From: Rhizobacter sp.
GTDB lineage: Bacteria > Pseudomonadota > Gammaproteobacteria > Burkholderiales > Burkholderiaceae_C
Assembly: GCA_019635355.1 (NCBI GenBank)
Contig: JAHBZQ010000001.1
Coordinates: forward strand, 3,038,001 to 3,102,000
Reading direction: 5' to 3'
DNA: 64,000 nucleotides
The notes under the pieces were generated by a model. It saw only the letters and a list, made by a program, of their open reading frames with translations. It did no database searches and was not told the DNA's origin. Shown here piece by piece: positions 26,804 to 36,472 of this stretch. The position numbers were made by a program, and so were the translations under genes. How positions within the stretch are numbered: position 1 is the stretch's first letter; each line of letters starts with the position of its first letter.

Positions 26804-27474
26804 TGCTGCGCCTGCTGGTGGTGGTGCTGCTGCTGGCCAACCTGGCGTTCTATGCGTGGACGCAGGGCCTGCTCGACAACGTGATCGGCGTGCGTGCGCA
26901 AGGCGACCGCGAGCCCGACCGGCTCACGCGCCAGGTGAGGCCCGAGACCATCCGCGTGCTGCCGGCCGCGTCGGCTGTGGCCATCGCGGCCACGGCCACC
27001 GAGCCCGCCCCCGTGTGCCTCGAGGCCGGCCCGTACACGCCGGCGCAGATCACGGCCGCCGAAGGTGTGCTGCAGACGGTGCTGCCGGCCGGCAGCTGGG
27101 CCAGCCTCAAGACCGAGACGCCCGGCGTATGGATCGTCTACATGGGCAAGTACCCCAACCGCGAGGCGCTGCAGAAGAAGGCCGACGAACTCAAGCGCCT
27201 GAAGATCGGCTTCGAGGAGCTGCGCAACGTGCCGCCCGAGCTGGCCGATGGCCTCGCCCTCGGCCGCTACGACAACCGCGCCGCGGCCGACAAGGCGCTG
27301 GCCGAGGTCACGCAGCGTGGCGTGCGCACCGCCCGGGTGATGCCGCTCTCGCCGCCCGCCGTCACGCACAGCCTGCGCGTGGAGCGCGCCGACGCCACGC
27401 TGCAGGCGCGGCTGGCCGGCCTGCGCGCCGAGCCGCTGCTCGGCAAGAGCTTCACCGCCTGCGCCCGCCCCTGA
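26803..27474 (+). CDS. Membrane-anchored SPOR-like domain protein
   Basis: 223 residues. N-terminal membrane segment (residues 2-22, LRLLVVVLLLANLAFYAW), a linker, then a domain whose text ASLKTETPGVWIVYMGKYPNREALQKKADELKRL fits a SPOR-type fold that binds denuded peptidoglycan at division sites. A second region (GLALGRYDNRAAADKALAEV) looks like another strand-helix unit of the same kind. Start coupled to birA. The 3' end overlaps the convergent protease gene by 23 nt. Function in cell-wall biology is inferred. Confidence 0.7.
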   Translation: MLRLLVVVLLLANLAFYAWTQGLLDNVIGVRAQGDREPDRLTRQVRPETIRVLPAASAVAIAATATEPAPVCLEAGPYTPAQITAAEGVLQTVLPAGSWASLKTETPGVWIVYMGKYPNREALQKKADELKRLKIGFEELRNVPPELADGLALGRYDNRAAADKALAEVTQRGVRTARVMPLSPPAVTHSLRVERADATLQARLAGLRAEPLLGKSFTACARP

Positions 27475-29092
27475 TCGGCCGGCGCTGCGACTGCAGCGCG
27501 GCCACCGCCAGCGCGAGCCCCAACAGCCACAGCGCACCCAACGCTCCGCCCCCACCGTCGTCCGACGCACCCGCTGGCGGCGGTGGTGACGCCGCATAAC
27601 GCAGCGCGCCCTCGGCATCGAGCACGCCCGCGCCGCAGGTGCTGGTGGTGCACACGCAGGTGTTCGGACTCGACGACGAACACGCCGGCACCCCACCCGC
27701 CGACTGCACATGCGGCCGTGCCGTGGCGCGCAGGCCGGCGATCACCTGTGCCACCGTGAGCCGCTCGTTCACGCTCAGCATCAGGCTGATGACGCCCGAG
27801 ACCACGGGCGTGGCGAAGCTCGTGCCGAACACGTTGCCGTAGCTGTCGGCCCCCGGCGCCTGGCTGCCAGTGTTGAGCAGCGTGAGCAGGCCATCGTCGG
27901 CATCGGGGTCGCCGCCGACGGTGGCGACGGTGACCTGTGGCCCGAAGTTCGAATACGAGGCCTTCAAGCCATCGCGGGCGAGGGCCGCCACGCCGACCAC
28001 CCCGCGGCAACTCGCGGGCCGCGTGACGGCGCCGGCCTCGTTGCCGGCCGCGGCCACCACCACCACGCCGACGCTCGCCAGCTCGTCGACCGTGCTCTGG
28101 TACAGCCCGCCGCACGCGGCACTGCCGCCGAAGCTGATGTTGACGATGCGCGCCGGGTGGGGGTTGAGGGGCGCCCCCGGCACCGCGAGGCCGGCCGCCC
28201 AGCGCATGCCGTCGGTGATGTCGAGCACGGTGGCGCCGCACTTGCCTGCCACCCGCACGGGCAGCACGCGCCCGTTCCAGCTCACGCCCGCCACGCCGAG
28301 GTTGTTGTTGGTGGCAGCGGCGACGACGCCGCTGATGATGGTGCCGTGCCAGGAGCTGGGTTGCTCGGGGCAGGTGTCGAAGAGCGCGGGGTTGCCGGTG
28401 ATGTCGGCCGGCGAGACCCAGTCGCCGGGGTCCGACGGATCGGGGTCGCGGCCGTTTCCGTCGTTGGCGTATTCGAGTTCCGAGACGAAGTCGTAGCCCG
28501 GCAGCACACGCCCGGCCAGGTCGGCGTGGGCGGTGATGCCGGTGTCAAGCACTGCCACCACCGCGCTCGGCCGGCCGGTCTGCCAGGCCCACGCGTTCTG
28601 CACCCCCGGGGCCCCGTAGCTCGGCAGCTGGCCGCCGGTGGTCTCGCCGTCGGGGCGCAGCCACCACTGGCCGAGATCGGTCGGCGAGACGTAGCGGAAG
28701 TAGGGGTCGTCGGGCGTGGGCAGCGCCTGCAGCAGGCGCTCGCGGGTGTTGGGCTCCACCCATTCGACCTCGGGGCGGGCACGCAGCCGCGTGGCCAGGG
28801 CTTCAGCTTCCGCTTCGGAGAGGCGGCGGCCGAAATTCAGGTGCTGGGCGTCACGCCCGGCCGGGCGCAGACGCGCTTCGGTGATGCGCTCGGTTTGCAG
28901 CAGGCGCTGCAGGCGTTCGGTGTGGCGCGCCTGTTCGGCAGCGCCGAGGCGCGCCGCCCGCTCATGGGCCGGCGCATCCCGCAGCTTGACGATGAGACCG
29001 TCGGCCGGCGCGGCCCACACGGCGGCGCCGCAGGTCAGCCCTACCGCCACCAGCACCCCGAATTGCCGACCGAACCTGCTCCAGATCCCCAT
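27452..29092 (-). CDS. S8-family (subtilisin-like) protease with GlyGly-CTERM-like tail
   Basis: 546 residues. Signal peptide to about residue 28, inhibitor-like propeptide (GLIVKLRDAP to about 120), then the peptidase domain with the full triad: Asp183 (AVLDTGI), His249 (SSWHGT), Ser425 (GTSFATP), and oxyanion Asn351. The C-terminus (511-546) is DDGGGG, a 20-residue hydrophobic stretch and an Arg-rich end, the layout of GlyGly-CTERM sorting signals cleaved by rhombosortase. Paralogue of the upstream protease (40 nt away). Overlaps the SPOR gene by 23 nt. Confidence 0.88.
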   Translation of the reverse strand: MGIWSRFGRQFGVLVAVGLTCGAAVWAAPADGLIVKLRDAPAHERAARLGAAEQARHTERLQRLLQTERITEARLRPAGRDAQHLNFGRRLSEAEAEALATRLRARPEVEWVEPNTRERLLQALPTPDDPYFRYVSPTDLGQWWLRPDGETTGGQLPSYGAPGVQNAWAWQTGRPSAVVAVLDTGITAHADLAGRVLPGYDFVSELEYANDGNGRDPDPSDPGDWVSPADITGNPALFDTCPEQPSSWHGTIISGVVAAATNNNLGVAGVSWNGRVLPVRVAGKCGATVLDITDGMRWAAGLAVPGAPLNPHPARIVNISFGGSAACGGLYQSTVDELASVGVVVVAAAGNEAGAVTRPASCRGVVGVAALARDGLKASYSNFGPQVTVATVGGDPDADDGLLTLLNTGSQAPGADSYGNVFGTSFATPVVSGVISLMLSVNERLTVAQVIAGLRATARPHVQSAGGVPACSSSSPNTCVCTTSTCGAGVLDAEGALRYAASPPPPAGASDDGGGGALGALWLLGLALAVAALQSQRRPIRGGRRR

Positions 29093-29131
29093 GGCGCCTC
29101 CTCAAGATGGAGCGCCGCGGGGAGGGTGAAC

Positions 29132-31111
29132 TCACTGCCGGCGGCGCGACACCTTCCGGGGGCAAATGCGGTTCCGCTGCACTTGCAGGGCGACCACCGC
29201 CATCGCGAGGCCGGTCAGCCAGACGAGGCCGAGGGCACCGCCGCCGCCGCCACCCCCACCGCCACCCGTGATGAGCGCAGGTGCCCCCACGTTCACCGCC
29301 TGCGCCGTGGTCGATTGGGCACCCGAGCTGTCGGTCACCGTGACGCTGACGCTGAAACGCCCTTGGGCCGACGGGGTGACCGTGACCGTCGGCCCGGTGG
29401 TCGTGCCCAGGCTCGTCACGATGCCGCCGCCATCGACGAGCGTCCACTGGTAGCTGGCGAGGGTGCGCGGGCTCAGCACATAGCTGTTGGCCACGCTCAG
29501 CGTCAGTGCCTGGGCGGCACGCGGCGCGGTCGCGCTCTGCGTGATGCGGGCCTGCAGGCCGCGCTGTGCGCCGAGCACGGCGGCGTTGGTGTCGAGCATG
29601 CCGGCGCCGCAGGTGCTGGTGGTGCAGTAGCACTCGCCTTGGGAATTGCCGTCGGGTGCGCGGCATGCAACCGTGCCGGGGTCGCCGCCCCAGGCCGGGA
29701 AGGCCCGCGCACTGCCCTGGAGCGCGGCCCGCACCTCGTTCACCGTCATGGCCGGGCGCACCGAGAACATCAAACCCACGGTGCCGGCCACCAGCGGCGC
29801 CGAGAAACTCGTGCCGACCGCAGCGTTGTCACCATCGGTGTAGCCCGAGGCCACCGGCGAGGTCGTGCCGGTGTTGGTCGCCGTCATGATCGGGTACAGG
29901 CACTGCCCACTGGCGTTGACGCAATTGCCACCGGGCGCCGCGATCGCCACTTCGGGGCCGACATCGGCAAACCCGACCTTGCTGCCGACATGGCGCAAGC
30001 CCGTGACGGCGACAACGCCATTGCAGTTGGCCGGTGACGACACCGCATGGCCGTCGCTGTTGCCGGCCGACACCACGACCACCACCCCCAGGGCGACGAC
30101 TTCGTTGATGGCCTGTTGGTAGGTGGTGGAACACCCGCCCTCGCCCCCCAGGCTCATGTTGATGACCTTCGCGGGCGTGGGGTTGGTCGGCACACCCGTG
30201 ACCGGAATGCCGGCCGCCCAGCGAATGCCCGCCGCGATGTCGGAGGTGAAGCCACCGCACTTGCCCAGCACGCGCACCGGCAACACCTGCACCGTGCGCC
30301 CGACACTCGCCATGCCGACGCCGTTGTCGGTCAGCGCACCGACCAGGCTGGCGGTCTGCGTGCCGTGCCAACTGCTCCCTTCCACCAGGCAGCCGCTGAA
30401 GTTGGCGGTCTGCACGTCCGAGCTGCTGACCCAGTCGCCCGGATCGGAGGGGTCGCTGTCGCGGCCATTGCCATCGTTGGCGGTGGCCAGGGCGATGGCG
30501 GAGTCGCCCGAAATCATGTCGTAGCCCGCCAGCATGTTGCCGACGCCGGCACCGAGCAGGTCGGGGTGGTCGAAGCGCACCCCGGTGTCGAGCACAGCCA
30601 CCACCACGGAACTGCTCCCGGTGGTGGTGTCCCACGCCGTCTCGGCGTTGATGGCCGAAACGAGCGTCGAATTCGATGGCTTCAGGTACCACTGGCCGGA
30701 GACCGGCCCGCCAGAGCCCACCAGCACGGAGCTGTAGCGCGGGTCGTTGGGCGGTGCCATGCGACGGTGGCGCACATCGGGCTCGGCGTATTCCACGTCG
30801 GGCTGCGCGGCCAGCCGCCGGGCGAGTTCGACCGAGCTGATGCCGTTGGCACTGACCACCTGGGCCCGCTCGCTCACCGCCGCGCCGGCATTCAGCGCCA
30901 CCCCCACGCGTTGGCCGAGCACCAGTGCACGCTCGGCACCCACCGACGCTGCGCGCGCCCTGTCAACCAGGAGAGACGAGCCCGCCTTGAACTTCACGAT
31001 GACCCGTGCGTTCTCGACCGTCACCACGCTTTGCGCCTGCAGTGCCGGTGAATGAAGACCCAGGGGTGCCAGCAAGGCAAGGGCAACCACGGCGGGCCAG
31101 GATGTGCGCAT
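29132..31111 (-). CDS. S8-family (subtilisin-like) protease with PKD-like domain and GlyGly-CTERM-like tail
   Basis: 659 residues. Signal peptide (to LQAQ at 27), propeptide, peptidase triad Asp175 (AVLDTGV), His249 (SSWHGT) and Ser435 (GTSFSAP), with oxyanion Asn351. After the peptidase comes a beta-sandwich-like segment (about 530-612, SYQWTLVDGGGIVTSLG and GRFSVSVTVTDSSG) resembling a PKD/Ig-like module. The tail (615-659) is ten consecutive Gly, a hydrophobic helix (626-645) and a basic end. Paired Cys suggest disulfides in an exported protein. Probably first gene of a two-protease operon. Confidence 0.88.
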   Translation of the reverse strand: MRTSWPAVVALALLAPLGLHSPALQAQSVVTVENARVIVKFKAGSSLLVDRARAASVGAERALVLGQRVGVALNAGAAVSERAQVVSANGISSVELARRLAAQPDVEYAEPDVRHRRMAPPNDPRYSSVLVGSGGPVSGQWYLKPSNSTLVSAINAETAWDTTTGSSSVVVAVLDTGVRFDHPDLLGAGVGNMLAGYDMISGDSAIALATANDGNGRDSDPSDPGDWVSSSDVQTANFSGCLVEGSSWHGTQTASLVGALTDNGVGMASVGRTVQVLPVRVLGKCGGFTSDIAAGIRWAAGIPVTGVPTNPTPAKVINMSLGGEGGCSTTYQQAINEVVALGVVVVVSAGNSDGHAVSSPANCNGVVAVTGLRHVGSKVGFADVGPEVAIAAPGGNCVNASGQCLYPIMTATNTGTTSPVASGYTDGDNAAVGTSFSAPLVAGTVGLMFSVRPAMTVNEVRAALQGSARAFPAWGGDPGTVACRAPDGNSQGECYCTTSTCGAGMLDTNAAVLGAQRGLQARITQSATAPRAAQALTLSVANSYVLSPRTLASYQWTLVDGGGIVTSLGTTTGPTVTVTPSAQGRFSVSVTVTDSSGAQSTTAQAVNVGAPALITGGGGGGGGGGALGLVWLTGLAMAVVALQVQRNRICPRKVSRRRQ

Positions 31112-31279
31112 GAACAGAACTCCGAAGGATCAAGGTCGCTAACACGCGATTCCGTGGGTACGGCAACGGACGGCGTGACCGCGAAGTGTAGGCACGGGCC
31201 CACAGCCCCTCGTGTCACGACTCGTGGCAAATCACCCAACGGAAACGCCCGGTTGCAACAAAGTCCAGGCCGGCAAGCA

Positions 31280-31303
31280 AAAAGGCCTCTTGCGAGGCCT
31301 TTT
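31280..31303 (-). terminator. Rho-independent terminator after gap
   Basis: AAAAGGCCTC (31280-31289) and GAGGCCTTTT (31294-31303) form a perfect 10-bp stem with a TTGC loop. On the minus strand it is followed by Ts and lies 22 nt after the gap stop, so it ends the tkt-gap transcript. It is symmetric and could work in both directions. Confidence 0.9.
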
Positions 31304-31324
31304 GTTGCAGTGCGAGATGCCAGC

Positions 31325-32323
<999 letters not shown>

Positions 32324-32361
32324 GTCATTCGCTCCTGTGAATTGAAAGTCTTGCCAAGTCT

Positions 32362-32429
32362 CCGTCCGCCCTGAGCTTGTCGAAGGGCCTGCGCGCGGCG
32401 CAGGGCTTCGACAGGCTCAGCCCGAACGG
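32362..32429. repeat. REP-like inverted repeat, copy 3
   Basis: Arms 32362-32389 (CCCTGAGCTTGTCGAAGGGC) and 32404-32429 (GGCTTCGACAGGCTCAGCCC), 14-nt spacer. Same element as at 238-307 and 4077-4139. It lies between the tkt stop and the gap start. As with the other copies it is inside a probable operon, where a stable hairpin could alter the ratio of the two products. Confidence 0.88.
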
Positions 32430-32436
32430 CGGTGAT

Positions 32437-34461
32437 TCATTTCTTCTGCAACACCGCGCGCACGGTGTCGGCGACGTTTTCAGCAGTGAAGCCGAAGTGC
32501 TTGAAGAGCACCCCGGCCGGGGCCGATTCGCCGTAGGTGTCGATGCCCACCACGGCCGCGCAGCCGTACTTCCACCAACCGTCGGTCACGCCCATTTCCA
32601 CCGCGATGCGCGGCAGGCCGGCGGGCAGCACCGAGGCCTTGTAGTCGACGCTCTGGCGGTCGAAGACAGTGTTCGACGGCATGGAGACCACACGCACCGC
32701 GATGCCTTGCACCGCGAGCTGCAACTGCGCGTGCAGCGCAAGCTGCACTTCGGAGCCGGTGGCGATGATGACCGCCTGCGCCTTCTTCTTGAGGCCCACT
32801 TCGCTCGGCTCGGCGAGCACGTAGGCGCCCTTGGCAATGCCGTCGAGGCTGGCCTTGGGCGAGTAGGTGAGGTTCTGGCGCGAGAGCAGCAGCGCGCTCG
32901 GGCGGGTCTTGCTCTCGATGGCGCTGGCCCAGGCAACAACCGTCTCGGTGGTGTCGGCGGGGCGCCAGACGTCGAGGCCGGGGATCAGGCGCAGCGCGGC
33001 AGCGTGTTCGATCGACTGGTGCGTCGGGCCGTCTTCGCCGAGGCCGATGCTGTCGTGCGTGAACACGTGCACCACGCGCTGCTTCATCAGCGCGGCCATG
33101 CGGATGGCGTTGCGGCTGTAGTCGCTGAAGGTGAGGAAGGTGCCGCCGTAGGGCAGGTAGCCGCCGTGCAGCGCCACGCCGTTCATGATCGCGGCCATGC
33201 CGAACTCGCGCACGCCGTAGTTGATGTGACGGCCGCCGTTCGATTCGCCCTTCTCGTCGAAGCGCAGGGCCGGCGTGCTGCTGGTGTTGGTGAGGTTGGA
33301 GCCGGTCAGGTCGGCGCTGCCGCCGAGCAGCTCGGGCAGGGCCTTGGTGAAGGCTTCGAGCGCGAGCTGGCTGGCCTTGCGGCTGGCGACGGTCTCGGCC
33401 TTGGCGTGCGTGGCGGCCACGATGTCGGCAACCGTCTGCTTCCAGTTCTTGGGCAGCTCGCCATCGAGGCGGCGCACGAGGTCGACGGCCAGCTCGGGGT
33501 GGGCCTTGGCATAGGCCTCGAAGGCATCGACCCATTTCGTCTCGGCCTGCAGGCCGGCCTGGCGGGCGTCCCACTGTTCGTAGGCTTCTTCGGGCACGAC
33601 GAAGGGCTCGTGCAGCCAGCCCAGCGCTTCACGCGTCAGCTTGATCTCGTCGGGTCCGAGCGCTTCGCCGTGGGCCTTGGCGGTGCCGGCGCGGTTGGGC
33701 GAGCCTTTGCCGATGGTGGTCTGGCAGCAGATGATCGTCGGCTTGTCGCTCTTCTTGGCTTGCGCGATGGCCTTGTCGACCGCGTCGACGTCGTGGCCGT
33801 CGACCTTCGCGATCACGTTCCAGCCATAAGCCTCGAAACGCTGCGGCGTGTTGTCGACGAACCAGGGCGCGACCTTGCCGTCGATCGAGATGCCGTTGTC
33901 GTCGTAGAGGGCGATCAGCTTGTTGAGCTTCCACGCACCGGCGAGACCCGCGGCTTCGTGGCTGATGCCTTCCATCAGGCAGCCGTCGCCGAGGAACACG
34001 TAGGTGTGGTGGTCGACGATCTCGTGGCCGTCGCGGTTGAATTCCTTCGCCAAGAGCTTCTCGGCGAGCGCCAGGCCCACGGCGTTGGTGAAGCCCTGTC
34101 CCAGCGGGCCGGTGGTGGTCTCCACGCCCGGGGTGATGCCCACCTCGGGGTGGCCCGGCGTCTTGCTGTGCAGCTGGCGGAAGTTGCGCAGCTCGCTCAT
34201 CGGCAGGTCGTAGCCCGAGAGGTGCAGCAGCGAGTAGATGAGCATCGAGCCGTGGCCGTTGCTGAGCACGAAGCGGTCGCGGTCGGCCCAGTGCGGGTTG
34301 GCCGGGTTGTGCTTGAGGTGCCGGCCCCACAGCGCGACGGCGATCTCGGCCATGCCCATCGGCGCGCCGGGGTGCCCGGAGTTCGCTTGCTGGACCGCGT
34401 CCATCGAGAGGGCACGGATGGCGTTCGCCATCAAGGAAGTGTTGGAGGCGATCGCGGTCAT
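32437..34461 (-). CDS. tkt: Transketolase
   Basis: 674 residues from the ATG at 34461. Begins MTAIASNTSLMANAIRALSM, with HPGAPMG, the thiamine diphosphate-binding GDGCLMEG segment with its Asn/Asp pair (ALYDDNGISIDG), and a C-terminal domain containing HDSIGLGEDGPTHQ. Transfers two-carbon units in the pentose phosphate and, if present, Calvin pathways. Normal length. Divergent from speH across a 63-nt gap that must hold both promoters. Co-directional with gap. Confidence 0.97.
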   Translation of the reverse strand: MTAIASNTSLMANAIRALSMDAVQQANSGHPGAPMGMAEIAVALWGRHLKHNPANPHWADRDRFVLSNGHGSMLIYSLLHLSGYDLPMSELRNFRQLHSKTPGHPEVGITPGVETTTGPLGQGFTNAVGLALAEKLLAKEFNRDGHEIVDHHTYVFLGDGCLMEGISHEAAGLAGAWKLNKLIALYDDNGISIDGKVAPWFVDNTPQRFEAYGWNVIAKVDGHDVDAVDKAIAQAKKSDKPTIICCQTTIGKGSPNRAGTAKAHGEALGPDEIKLTREALGWLHEPFVVPEEAYEQWDARQAGLQAETKWVDAFEAYAKAHPELAVDLVRRLDGELPKNWKQTVADIVAATHAKAETVASRKASQLALEAFTKALPELLGGSADLTGSNLTNTSSTPALRFDEKGESNGGRHINYGVREFGMAAIMNGVALHGGYLPYGGTFLTFSDYSRNAIRMAALMKQRVVHVFTHDSIGLGEDGPTHQSIEHAAALRLIPGLDVWRPADTTETVVAWASAIESKTRPSALLLSRQNLTYSPKASLDGIAKGAYVLAEPSEVGLKKKAQAVIIATGSEVQLALHAQLQLAVQGIAVRVVSMPSNTVFDRQSVDYKASVLPAGLPRIAVEMGVTDGWWKYGCAAVVGIDTYGESAPAGVLFKHFGFTAENVADTVRAVLQKK

Positions 34462-34524
34462 GGGCTCGCTGGGGTGGGTTTGGGGGGAAACCCGGCATTT
34501 TACGGGCCTCGATAATCCGACCCG

Positions 34525-34890
34525 ATGCACGGCCTGCACCTCACCGCCGATTTACGGGGATGCTCCTCGGAGAACCCCGCCTTCACCGACCCACACGCCC
34601 TGCGGCGCCTGTGCCTGGCGGCCGTGGCCGGCGCCGCCCTGCAGCCCGTCGGCGAACTCTTCCACACCTTCCCGGGCGCCGCGGGCGTGACCGGCGTGGT
34701 GCTGCTCGCCGAGTCTCACCTCGCCGTGCACACCTGGCCCGAGCTGCAGGCGGTGACGCTCGACGTCTACGTCTGCAATTTCGGCGCCGACAACTCCCAC
34801 AAGGCGCGTGCGCTGCTCGATGCGCTGATCGCACACTTCGCGCCAGAGACCGTCGAGCGGCACGCCCTCGAGCGAGGCACCCCCACATGA
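34525..34890 (+). CDS. speH: S-adenosylmethionine decarboxylase proenzyme
   Basis: 121 residues, the size of the class 1B bacterial proenzyme. The self-cleavage site is Glu63-Ser64 in LAESHLAVHTWPE, where Ser64 becomes the pyruvoyl cofactor. His69 and Cys84 (DVYVCNFG) match the other catalytic residues. Makes the aminopropyl donor for spermidine synthesis. The partner spermidine synthase lies in another operon at 41.4-42.9 kb. The stop overlaps the murU start (ATGA). Confidence 0.93.
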   Translation: MHGLHLTADLRGCSSENPAFTDPHALRRLCLAAVAGAALQPVGELFHTFPGAAGVTGVVLLAESHLAVHTWPELQAVTLDVYVCNFGADNSHKARALLDALIAHFAPETVERHALERGTPT

Positions 34891-35582
34891 AAGCCCTGAT
34901 CCTGGCCGCCGGCCGCGGCGAGCGCATGCGTCCACTCACCGACCACACGCCCAAGCCTCTGCTCGAGGTGCAGGGCAAGCCGCTGATCGTGTGGCACCTC
35001 GAAGCGCTCGCGCGCGACGGCATCCGCGAGGTGGTGATCAACACCGCCTGGCTGGAAGAACGCATCGTCGACACGCTCGGCGACGGCTCGCGCCACGGCG
35101 TCTCGATCCGCTACTCGCTGGAAGGCCGCGACCACGGCGGCGCGCTGGAAACCGCCGGCGGCATCGCCAAGGCCCTGCCGCTGCTCATCGACGCCACGAC
35201 CGACTGCTTCTGGGTCGTCTCCGGCGACGTGTTCCTGCCCGGCTTCCGCTTCGACGCGGCGTTGGCGCAGCGTTTCGCCGAGGGCACCCAATTCGCGCAT
35301 CTCTGGCTCGTGCCCAACGCCCCGCACCACCCCGAAGGCGACTTCGGCATCGATGCGCAAGGCCTCGCCTCGCGCACCGTCACCCCGAAACGCACCTGGG
35401 CCAGCGTCGGCCTCTTCCGTGCCGCGATCGTGAAAGACGTGACCGTCGGCCAGAAGCTGCCGCTGACCCCGCTGCTGCGCGCCGGGGCCGACGCCGGGCG
35501 CATCGGCGCCACCGCCTACGACGGCCCGTGGACCGACGTGGGCACGGTCGAGCGGCTCCACGCACTCAACACCGGGGGCTGA
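34887..35582 (+). CDS. murU: Nucleotidyltransferase, MurNAc-1-phosphate uridylyltransferase type
   Basis: 231 residues. MKALILAAGRGERMRPLTD with TPKPLLEVQGKPLI is the sugar-nucleotide transferase signature, and ALETAGGI plus WVVSGDVF match MurU, which converts MurNAc-1-phosphate to UDP-MurNAc in peptidoglycan recycling. Usually paired with the kinase AmgK, which is not in this window next to it. Overlaps speH by 4 nt and is followed after 5 nt by an SDR gene. MurU versus a related sugar-1-phosphate transferase is not fully certain. Confidence 0.82.
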   Translation: MKALILAAGRGERMRPLTDHTPKPLLEVQGKPLIVWHLEALARDGIREVVINTAWLEERIVDTLGDGSRHGVSIRYSLEGRDHGGALETAGGIAKALPLLIDATTDCFWVVSGDVFLPGFRFDAALAQRFAEGTQFAHLWLVPNAPHHPEGDFGIDAQGLASRTVTPKRTWASVGLFRAAIVKDVTVGQKLPLTPLLRAGADAGRIGATAYDGPWTDVGTVERLHALNTGG

Positions 35583-35587
35583 CCGCC

Positions 35588-36466
35588 ATGGACTCGTTCG
35601 ACGCGAAGGTCGCCGTCATCACCGGCGCGGCGAGCGGCATCGGGCTCGGCATGGCCCAGGCCTTCGCCGAAGCCGGCATCCGGGTGGTGCTGAGCGACGT
35701 CGAAACCGATGCACTCGACGCCGCCGCAAAAGCGCTGCGTGCGGGCGGCGCCCAGGTGCACACCGTGGTGGCCGACGTTTCCGACCCCGAGCAGGTGCAA
35801 CGCCTGGCCCAGGCAGCGCTCAACCGCTGGGGCAGCATCGACATCCTCTGCAACAACGCCGGCGTGGGCGCCGGCACCATGCCCAGCTGGCACAGCACGC
35901 TCGACGACTCGCATTGGGTGCTGGGCGTCAACCTGATGGGCGTGGTGCACGGCATCCGCAGTTTCATGCCGATCCTGCTCAAGCAGGGCACGCCGGCGCA
36001 CATCGTCAACACCGCCTCGATGGCCGGGCTGAGCGCGGGCGGCAACCCGGTGTACGGAGCCAGCAAGGCGGGGGTGGTGAGCCTGTCGGAAAGCCTCTAT
36101 CTCGAATTGCAGCGCAGCCGCTCCAACGTCGACGTCTCGCTGCTGTGCCCGGGCTTCGTCGCCACGCGCATCCTCAGCGCAGAGCGCAACCGGCCGGCCA
36201 CGCTCGGCGATGCGTCGGCGCCCGCCTCCTCGCCCCTGGCGCTGGCGATGAAGCAGTGGTTCAACGAGCAGGTCGAGCAGGGCCTGGACCCGCTCGCGGT
36301 GGGCCGGCAGGTGCTCGACGCCATCCGCGACCGGCGTTTCTACGTGTTCACGCACCCCGAGTGGCTGGGCCAGGTCGAGCACCGCATGCAGAACCTGCTG
36401 CAGGGGCGCAACCCGAGCGCGTCGCCCTTGCCGGGCATGGAAGAAGCGCTGCGCGGCAGCCGCTGA
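35588..36466 (+). CDS. SDR-family NAD(P)-dependent oxidoreductase
   Basis: 292 residues. AVITGAASGIGLGMAQ (cofactor loop), CNNAGVG, catalytic Ser in NTASMAGL and YGASK. A C-terminal extension (WLGQVEHRMQNLLQG) is typical of a group of SDRs annotated as acyl or aldehyde reductases. Five nt after murU, so co-transcribed with speH-murU. It ends 6 nt from the stop of the convergent cation exporter gene. Substrate unknown. Confidence 0.86.
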   Translation: MDSFDAKVAVITGAASGIGLGMAQAFAEAGIRVVLSDVETDALDAAAKALRAGGAQVHTVVADVSDPEQVQRLAQAALNRWGSIDILCNNAGVGAGTMPSWHSTLDDSHWVLGVNLMGVVHGIRSFMPILLKQGTPAHIVNTASMAGLSAGGNPVYGASKAGVVSLSESLYLELQRSRSNVDVSLLCPGFVATRILSAERNRPATLGDASAPASSPLALAMKQWFNEQVEQGLDPLAVGRQVLDAIRDRRFYVFTHPEWLGQVEHRMQNLLQGRNPSASPLPGMEEALRGSR

Positions 36467-36472
36467 CGCAGC

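Noticed and set aside
29240..29275. GGN codon repeat in the protease tail as a phase-variation switch
   Set aside because: The ten Gly codons are mixed triplets. Slippage would change linker length in frame rather than switch the gene off.
27710..30037. 775-codon plus-strand frame opposite the two proteases
   Set aside because: Shadow frame; the proteases have complete catalytic triads on the other strand.
32377..34515. 712-codon plus-strand frame opposite transketolase
   Set aside because: Antisense shadow. Transketolase on the minus strand is unambiguous.
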